Part shown: in pieces, positions 13,794-18,878 of the stretch | Numbering within the stretch: the stretch's first letter is position 1 | How the letters are laid out: the number at the start of each line of letters is the position of its first letter | Assembly: GCA_027080245.1 (NCBI GenBank) | Contig: JALWSN010000339.1 | Coordinates: 1-18,878 of the forward strand | Direction: 5' to 3' | Source of the DNA: Ignavibacteriales bacterium | GTDB taxonomy: Bacteria > Bacteroidota > Ignavibacteria > Ignavibacteriales > Melioribacteraceae | DNA length: 18,878 nt | Made by a program: the position numbers and the translations under genes | The notes under the pieces: generated by a model | The model's database searches: none | The model's input: the letters and a program-made list of their open reading frames with translations, nothing else | Told to the model about the DNA's origin: nothing

Positions 13794-15218
13794 TTAATCT
13801 AACTCTCTGTGAATTAGCTCAACGTTAACGTTGAAATTATTCCTTAAATGTTCGGCTAATTGATTAGCGCAATAAACGGAGCGGTGCTGACCGCCTGTGC
13901 AACCAAAACCAACGAAGAGATGAGTAAACTTTCTTTTAATGTAATTTTCAACCGTCATATCCACAAGCGCAAAAGCGTTGTTTAAAAATTCTTTCACGTT
14001 AGTTTTGTTTTCAAGGAAGTCAATAACCTCCTCGTCGTTGCCGGTCAAAAGTTTGTAATGCTCGTATCTGCCCGGGTTCAAAATCCCCCTGCAATCGAAC
14101 ACAAATCCGCCGCCGTTGCCCGATGAATCCTGCGGAATTCCTTTCCTGTAAGAAAAGCTGTAAACGGTAATTTTTAATTTGTACTCTCTTTTTTTTACGG
14201 CAAATTTCTTCAGTCTTTGCGAATTTGTAGCCTCCGATAAAGCCTTACGCAATGCGGGTATTTTTACGGGCAGTTCAATATTTTCCAATAACCACCGAAT
14301 GTTTTCGAGAGCGTAAGGAATGCTTTTTAAGAAATGCTCCTTCTTTTCGTAAAAGCCGCGGAACCCGTAGGCGCCGCAAGCCTGCATTATTCTAATCAAA
14401 ACGTAGCCGTAATAAAGCTCGACAAACTCCCTTTCGTTAACCTCGACAAAATCGCCAAGCCTTTTAAGATAATGCCGTAGAAGCTCGTTCCTTATTACCT
14501 GCGGAACGTCCGCCTTAGCGTCGTAAAGCAAAGAAGCCACGTCGTATTGCAGCGCGCCTTTCCTGCCCCCCTGATAGTCAATAAAATAAGGGGTGTTGTT
14601 CTTCAACATGATGTTTCGCGATTGAAAATCGCGGTAAAGGAAGTAATCGTCTTTTGCGCTCAACAAATAATCGACAAATTCGTTAAAGTCGTTTTCTAAC
14701 GCTTGTTCTTCGAAAGAAATTCTTGCAAGCTTCAAAAAATAATATTTGAAATAATTCAAATCCCACATCATCGATTGGCGGTCGAACTTAGCCCGGGGGT
14801 AACAAACGGAATAATCCAAATCCTTCGCCGCTTCAATCTGAAACCGGGGCAAAATTTCCAAAGCCCTTTTGTAAACTTCAAAAACCTCTTCGGGAAAGTC
14901 GCCATTTTTCCTTACCGCCGTAAGAAAAGAAAAGAGCGTAATATCGCCAAGGTCTTCTTCAAGGTAAATATTTTTTTTCAAATCCCTCGCGAAAATTTCC
15001 GGAACGTTCAAGCCTTTGTTAAGGAAGTGTTCGGTAAACGTAACAAACGCCTTGTTTTCCTTTTCATCTGCGTTGTAAACGCCAATGGCCGTTTTGCTTT
15101 TGCTTTTAATTCTAAAATATTCCCTGTATGAACCAGACGGAGGAAGCGGGTAAAATTCCGTGTGTTTTTCGCCCGCCCAATCTTCGAACAATTTTATTAA
15201 AGCCTTTTCTTTGTCCAA
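13794..15218 (-). CDS. APH-fold sugar kinase (AmgK-like) fused to RapZ C-terminal domain
   Basis: This 474-residue fusion has an aminoglycoside-phosphotransferase-type kinase at about residues 1-330. Its catalytic motif YRDFQSRN contains Asp197 and Asn202, and the metal-binding Asp214 is in FIDYQGG. This is the pattern of AmgK, the anomeric kinase for MurNAc and GlcNAc. Residues about 347-474 are a RapZ-type C-terminal domain: FDCRGILNPGRY (374-385), LTGNDEEVIDFL, and VGFGCTGGQHRSVYCAN (436-452). In E. coli RapZ this domain senses glucosamine-6-phosphate and regulates the GlmZ RNA pathway. The RapZ P-loop N-terminal domain is absent. The start is TTG 15218 with a weak GAGATGAG upstream; the nearby ATG is out of frame. 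It is followed after 9 nt by the MurU-like gene. The likely job is amino-sugar salvage with built-in sensing (inference). Confidence 0.9.
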   Translation of the reverse strand: MDKEKALIKLFEDWAGEKHTEFYPLPPSGSYREYFRIKSKSKTAIGVYNADEKENKAFVTFTEHFLNKGLNVPEIFARDLKKNIYLEEDLGDITLFSFLTAVRKNGDFPEEVFEVYKRALEILPRFQIEAAKDLDYSVCYPRAKFDRQSMMWDLNYFKYYFLKLARISFEEQALENDFNEFVDYLLSAKDDYFLYRDFQSRNIMLKNNTPYFIDYQGGRKGALQYDVASLLYDAKADVPQVIRNELLRHYLKRLGDFVEVNEREFVELYYGYVLIRIMQACGAYGFRGFYEKKEHFLKSIPYALENIRWLLENIELPVKIPALRKALSEATNSQRLKKFAVKKREYKLKITVYSFSYRKGIPQDSSGNGGGFVFDCRGILNPGRYEHYKLLTGNDEEVIDFLENKTNVKEFLNNAFALVDMTVENYIKRKFTHLFVGFGCTGGQHRSVYCANQLAEHLRNNFNVNVELIHRELD

Positions 15219-15387
15219 ATTCTCATCTCAATTATTTTAAAAACAAGTTACTAACTTACGTTAATTTTGCAAATAATTTTCCCGAATGAACTTAAAAAAT
15301 TTTGTCAAAGAGTCAAATTTTTAGAAAAAAATTTTTTTACTTATTTTAACGACTAAAAGAGAATAACATCCACAAAAGAGAGAAAAG

Positions 15388-17010
15388 ATGAATCGGAAAT
15401 TATTATTAGGCGACGAAGCGATTGCGCAAGGGGCAATAGACGCCGGTATTTCGGGAGTTTACGCCTACCCGGGCACGCCTTCAACGGAGATAATGGAGTA
15501 CATTCAAAAGTCCAAATTTGCCAAAGAAGGAAAGATACACGCCCTTTGGTCGGCAAACGAAAAGACCGCAATGGAGGCGGCGTTGGGAATGTCCTACGCC
15601 GGAAAGCGCGCTCTTGTTTGCATGAAGCACGTTGGGTTAAACGTTGCCGCCGACGCCTTCATGAATTCCGCAATTACTGGAGTGGGCGGCGGTTTGGTAG
15701 TAGCTGTGGCGGACGATCCTTCAATGCACTCCTCCCAGAACGAGCAGGACTCCCGCTACTACGGTAAGTTTGCGCAAATTATTGTTTTGGAACCTTCCAA
15801 CCAGCAGGAAGCTTACGAAATGACACTCGGCGCATTTGAACTTTCCGAAAAGTACGGCGCGCCGGTTTTGTTAAGAATTACCACCCGCCTTGCTCATTCG
15901 AGAAACGGAGTGGATTTGCAAGAACGACGAAAACCCAATGAAATAAGCCTTCCGGAAGACCCAATGCAATTTGTCCTTTTGCCTTCGGTGGCTAAAAAGC
16001 GTTACAAAATTTTACTTTCGCTTCAAAATGAATTTGTAAGAGAATCGGAAACATCCCCTTTTAATAAATATTTCAAAGGAACTAACGACAAGCTTGGAAT
16101 AATAACCACGGGCATTGCGTTTAATTATTTAATGGAAAACCTCTCCGAAGGAGACCTAACTTTTAACGTTTTAAAAATCGGACAGTACCCCATTCCAATT
16201 GAGCTGGTTAATAAAATTTACAATGATTCCGAAGAGATTCTCGTTCTTGAAGAAGGCTACCCTCTTGTGGAAGAATATTTGCGTGGTTTAATTGCGCCCT
16301 CAAAAAAAATAATGGGAAGATTAACCGGAGAAGTCCCGAGAGACGGGGAATTAAATCCCAACATTGTTGCAATAGCTTTGGGCTTCAAAATGGAAACATC
16401 GTTTGAACCTCCGGACTTCCTTACCAACAGGCCGCCCGCGCTTTGCCCGGGTTGCGGGCACAGGGACGTCTACAAAGCTTTGAACGAAGTAATGGAAAAC
16501 TACGGTAAACAAAAAGTTTTTTCCGACATCGGTTGTTACACGCTTGGAGCGCTGCCGCCTTTTAATTCAATTAATTCTTGCGTAGACATGGGCGCTTCAA
16601 TCACTATGGCTAAAGGGGCTGCGGACGCCGGGCTTTCTCCGGCTATTGCCGTTATTGGGGATTCCACGTTTACCCACTCGGGCATTACGGGCTTGCTCGA
16701 CGCGGTTAACGAAAACTCGCCGATTACCGTAATAATTTTGGACAATTCAACAGTCGCAATGACGGGGGGACAAAAGGCTTCCGGCGAAGGGAAAATCCCG
16801 CAGATTTGTAAAGGACTTGGCGTTGAGCCCGAACACGTTCGAGTTGTAGAGCCGCTTCCCAAAAATCACAAACTAATGGTTGAAATTTTCAAAGAAGAAA
16901 TTGAATACAAAGGCGTCTCGGTAATTGTGGCTCAACGCGAATGTATCCAAACTTTAACAAGGCGAAAGAAAGCTTTAATTAAGAGCAAAAAAATTACGGT
17001 GACGAAATGA
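15388..17010 (+). CDS. iorA: Indolepyruvate:ferredoxin oxidoreductase, alpha subunit
   Basis: IorA is the TPP-binding subunit of the enzyme that oxidatively decarboxylates aryl pyruvates, made by transamination of aromatic amino acids, to aryl-acetyl-CoA while reducing ferredoxin. The N-terminal pyrimidine-binding part has LGDEAIAQGAIDAG and YPGTPSTEI (about 7-37). CPGCGHRD is at 353-360. The TPP-Mg motif runs from GDS at 424-426 to LDN at 451-453. The protein is 540 residues and ends shortly after VIVAQREC with a Lys/Arg-rich tail. The C-terminal ferredoxin domain with two CxxCxxC clusters, common in the family, is missing without any sign of a frameshift. ATG 15388 has AGAGAGAAAAG upstream. 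The stop overlaps iorB by 4 nt. The 169-nt divergent gap before it (15219-15387) is AT-rich with no promoter I can name. Confidence 0.95.
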   Translation: MNRKLLLGDEAIAQGAIDAGISGVYAYPGTPSTEIMEYIQKSKFAKEGKIHALWSANEKTAMEAALGMSYAGKRALVCMKHVGLNVAADAFMNSAITGVGGGLVVAVADDPSMHSSQNEQDSRYYGKFAQIIVLEPSNQQEAYEMTLGAFELSEKYGAPVLLRITTRLAHSRNGVDLQERRKPNEISLPEDPMQFVLLPSVAKKRYKILLSLQNEFVRESETSPFNKYFKGTNDKLGIITTGIAFNYLMENLSEGDLTFNVLKIGQYPIPIELVNKIYNDSEEILVLEEGYPLVEEYLRGLIAPSKKIMGRLTGEVPRDGELNPNIVAIALGFKMETSFEPPDFLTNRPPALCPGCGHRDVYKALNEVMENYGKQKVFSDIGCYTLGALPPFNSINSCVDMGASITMAKGAADAGLSPAIAVIGDSTFTHSGITGLLDAVNENSPITVIILDNSTVAMTGGQKASGEGKIPQICKGLGVEPEHVRVVEPLPKNHKLMVEIFKEEIEYKGVSVIVAQRECIQTLTRRKKALIKSKKITVTK

Positions 17011-17588
17011 AGAAAGACATTATTCTCGCGGGCGTCGGCGGGCAAGGCATCCTTTCGGTAGCTGCGGTTATTGGATTGGCGGCGCTGGATTACGGGCTGG
17101 TCATCAAACAATCCGAAGTGCATGGCATGAGCCAACGCGGCGGCGCTGTGATTTCTCATCTAAGAATATCCGACAAAGAGATTTATTCCGATTTAATTCC
17201 CGAAGGCAAAGCCGACATGATTATTTCAATGGAACCGCTGGAAGCCTTACGGCACATTAGTTTTCTGAAGCCAGGGGGTTGGATCATCAGCAATAATAAG
17301 CCTTTTGTGAACATCCCCGATTACCCGGACAAAAACAAATTGTACGAGGAATTAAATTCTTTCCCCAACTCTTTGCTTTTAAATAGCGACGAACTTGCAA
17401 AAAAAATTAAAGCCCCCAAATCCGCCAATATTATTCTTGTTGGCGCGGCTTCCCTTTACCTCGGAATACCTTTCGAAAATCTTGAGAACGGAATTAAACA
17501 AATTTTCGGAAGGAAAGGCGAGGAGGTTGTCGCCATTAATTTACAAGCTCTTAAGCTTGGCAGGGAATTAGCGGGGAGTTCCGCTTAG
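17007..17588 (+). CDS. iorB: Indolepyruvate oxidoreductase, beta (gamma-domain) subunit
   Basis: This 193-residue subunit of the 2-oxoacid:acceptor oxidoreductase gamma fold assembles with IorA. The nucleotide/CoA-binding loop GVGGQGI is at 9-15. The KQSEVHGMSQRGGAVISHLR block at 34-53 is diagnostic of IorB. The length matches the stand-alone subunit. The ATG lies in the iorA stop (ATGA overlap), so the two are translationally coupled and made in fixed ratio. No Cys cluster is present, so this subunit does not replace the ferredoxin domain missing from IorA. The stop is followed by an AT-rich hairpin. Confidence 0.95.
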   Translation: MKKDIILAGVGGQGILSVAAVIGLAALDYGLVIKQSEVHGMSQRGGAVISHLRISDKEIYSDLIPEGKADMIISMEPLEALRHISFLKPGGWIISNNKPFVNIPDYPDKNKLYEELNSFPNSLLLNSDELAKKIKAPKSANIILVGAASLYLGIPFENLENGIKQIFGRKGEEVVAINLQALKLGRELAGSSA

Positions 17589-17609
17589 CGTTAGCCGTTC
17601 AAGAGAATT

Positions 17610-17639
17610 AATTTAGTGATGATATTTATTCATTAAATT
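17610..17639 (+). terminator. AT-rich hairpin after iorB
   Basis: AATTTAGTGA (17610-17619) pairs with TCATTAAATT (17630-17639), 10 positions with one G-U, loop 10 nt, followed by TATTATTTTGG. It sits about 20 nt past the iorB stop and may end iorAB transcription, but the stem is AT-rich and the T tract broken. The rest of the 270-nt gap up to the S8 peptidase gene shows nothing else recognisable. Confidence 0.35.
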
Positions 17640-17862
17640 TATTATTTTGGAGCTCGTTACTAAATTTTTGTTGTAAAATTAAACGGAATTTTAATGCGAA
17701 TTCAATCTCAGCCGAAAATTAAATCTCTTTACGTTTTCTCTGTTTCGATTGTAAGCAATCAATTCAATTTTTCAACCCAACAAAAAAGTCAAACAACAAA
17801 TCTAATTTTTCGAAACAAAATTTTCGACGCTACAAATTTTTATTTAATGGAGAGGATTAAAA

Positions 17863-18878
17863 ATGAAATTTAAATCTTTAATCTTAGTTTTAATTGCTTT
17901 TACATTTTCGTTGAACGCTCAATCTTTAGAGCAGACTTTCATTTCGCTAAAAAACACAGGAGTTGCGGAATTCAGAAAAGCCCACCCAAAGTACGACGGC
18001 AGGGGAACGATTGTAATTGTGCTGGATACCGGCGTGGACATGGGAATACCGGGACTGGAGAAAACATCCACGGGAAAAACAAAAGTAATCGACGTACAGG
18101 ATTTTACCGGCGAAGGCGACGTTCAACTTTACAAAGCCGATAGGGAAGAAGAAAACGACACAACTTTTTTCGTCAACGAAGAAAAAGATTTTAAGGTTGC
18201 GGCGTCCAAAGGATTACCGCTGACTGCTACAGATGGAGAGTACTACATTGGTAGAGTAAATGAACGCCGTTGGCTTAATTCGAGTTCCGGCGCAAGCGAC
18301 ATTAACGGCAACGGAACCACAGACGACAACTTCTACATCCTTGCGTTTCAAACGCAGGACAGTTCAGGCAAATATTGGGTGGCTTTTTTCGACGCTAATT
18401 CCAACGGAGACCTTTCGGACGAAAAGCCCTTAAGAGACTACAAAATTAATTTCGACACTTTTCAAATTCCCAACAAAAAAGGACTTCCTTATTTCACCTT
18501 CGCAATTAATATTTTCCCGAAGGAGAAAAAAATTTCCTTGTTTTACGACGACGGCGCGCACGGCACTCATTGCGCGGGAATTGCCACTGGAAACAAAATA
18601 GGCGACGAAAATTTTTACGGCATCGCTCCCGGCGCAAATTTAATTGCGTTAAAAATCGGGAACAATAATTTTTCCGGCGGCGCCACCGTTACGGAGAGCA
18701 TGAAAAAAGCTTACCTTTACGCCGACAAAGTTAGCCGCGAACGCAAGGAACCTTGCATCGTCAACATGAGTTACGGAATAGGTTCGGAAATTGAAGGACG
18801 CGCGGAAGTCGAACGCTTCCTTGAAAAACTAACAAAGAAGAATCCCTACCTTTACATTTCAACGGCTAACGGCAATGA
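17863..18878 (+). CDS. Secreted S8 serine peptidase, tripeptidyl peptidase II-like, N-terminal part
   Basis: The gene runs off the window end after 338 codons. ATG 17863 is supported by GGAGAGGA upstream and by a signal peptide starting there (hydrophobic core 6-17, LNAQ at 17-20). It is a subtilisin-family protease: catalytic Asp55 in VLDTGVD, catalytic His233 in GAHGTHCAGIATG, oxyanion-hole Asn338 at the window edge (STANGN). The Ser lies beyond. The 178-residue insert between Asp and His is far longer than in subtilisin and matches tripeptidyl peptidase II, as do VIDVQDFTGEGDV (75-87), FFDANSNGDLSDEKPLRDYK (175-194) and FYGIAPGANLIALKIGN (251-267). TPP II removes tripeptides from free N-termini and is usually a large cytosolic enzyme; the signal peptide here predicts export. 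About 330 nt separate it from iorB, so it likely has its own promoter. Confidence 0.9.
   Translation, partial: MKFKSLILVLIAFTFSLNAQSLEQTFISLKNTGVAEFRKAHPKYDGRGTIVIVLDTGVDMGIPGLEKTSTGKTKVIDVQDFTGEGDVQLYKADREEENDTTFFVNEEKDFKVAASKGLPLTATDGEYYIGRVNERRWLNSSSGASDINGNGTTDDNFYILAFQTQDSSGKYWVAFFDANSNGDLSDEKPLRDYKINFDTFQIPNKKGLPYFTFAINIFPKEKKISLFYDDGAHGTHCAGIATGNKIGDENFYGIAPGANLIALKIGNNNFSGGATVTESMKKAYLYADKVSRERKEPCIVNMSYGIGSEIEGRAEVERFLEKLTKKNPYLYISTANGN

Noticed and set aside
14703..15131. 142-codon plus-strand frame opposite the kinase fusion
   Set aside because: Antisense shadow of a conserved kinase domain; no ribosome site.
15302..15330. TTGTCA as a -35 box for iorA
   Set aside because: No plausible -10 hexamer at 16-18 nt; the region is too AT-rich for a reliable call.

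Overview
The window looks like chromosomal sequence from a bacterium of the Bacteroidota/Chlorobiota side of the tree, most likely an Ignavibacteria-type lineage (inference). The evidence is a C-terminal type IX secretion (T9SS) sorting domain on a secreted metalloprotease, signal peptides ending in Ala-Gln, AT-rich intergenic DNA, a CcmAB pair, a tricorn-type protease, and a kinase fused to a RapZ C-terminal domain. No rRNA, tRNA, CRISPR array, phage gene or intact transposase was found.

Layout. (1) 1-489 is the 3' end of a PepD-type dipeptidase gene, closed by a clear hairpin terminator. (2) 675-2134 holds the membrane protease HtpX and, 2 nt later, a secreted or membrane-anchored protein of unknown function with a TTG start. 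(3) 2210-8428 is a run of six genes in which each overlaps the next: BamD lipoprotein, hot-dog acyl-CoA thioesterase, secreted FG-GAP/VCBS-like protein, T9SS-sorted HEYHH metalloprotease, CcmA-like ATPase and CcmB-like permease. (4) On the minus strand, 11727-8533 is a tricorn-type S41 protease, preceded by a TetR regulator (12504-11896). The two genes share a motif in their upstream regions. (5) 12505-13064 is non-coding and contains a 325-bp element with imperfect 17-bp terminal inverted repeats, probable 8-bp target duplications and a strong internal hairpin (MITE-like). (6) Minus strand 15218-13065 is a two-gene unit: an aminoglycoside-phosphotransferase-fold sugar kinase fused to a RapZ-type C-terminal domain, then a MurU-like nucleotidyltransferase. 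(7) Plus strand 15388-17588 encodes indolepyruvate:ferredoxin oxidoreductase subunits IorA and IorB. The IorA lacks the usual C-terminal 8Fe-8S ferredoxin domain. (8) 17863 to the window end is the 5' part of a secreted S8 peptidase closely resembling tripeptidyl peptidase II.

How it may work together (inference). Protein and peptide breakdown recurs: five peptidases (PepD, HtpX, a T9SS metalloprotease, tricorn, TPP II-like) plus IorAB, which oxidises 2-oxoacids derived from aromatic amino acids. This fits a heterotroph fermenting or respiring protein. The kinase-RapZ/MurU unit resembles the AmgK-MurU cell-wall recycling shortcut with a possible amino-sugar-phosphate sensor built in. The BamD-to-CcmB run concerns the envelope and export.
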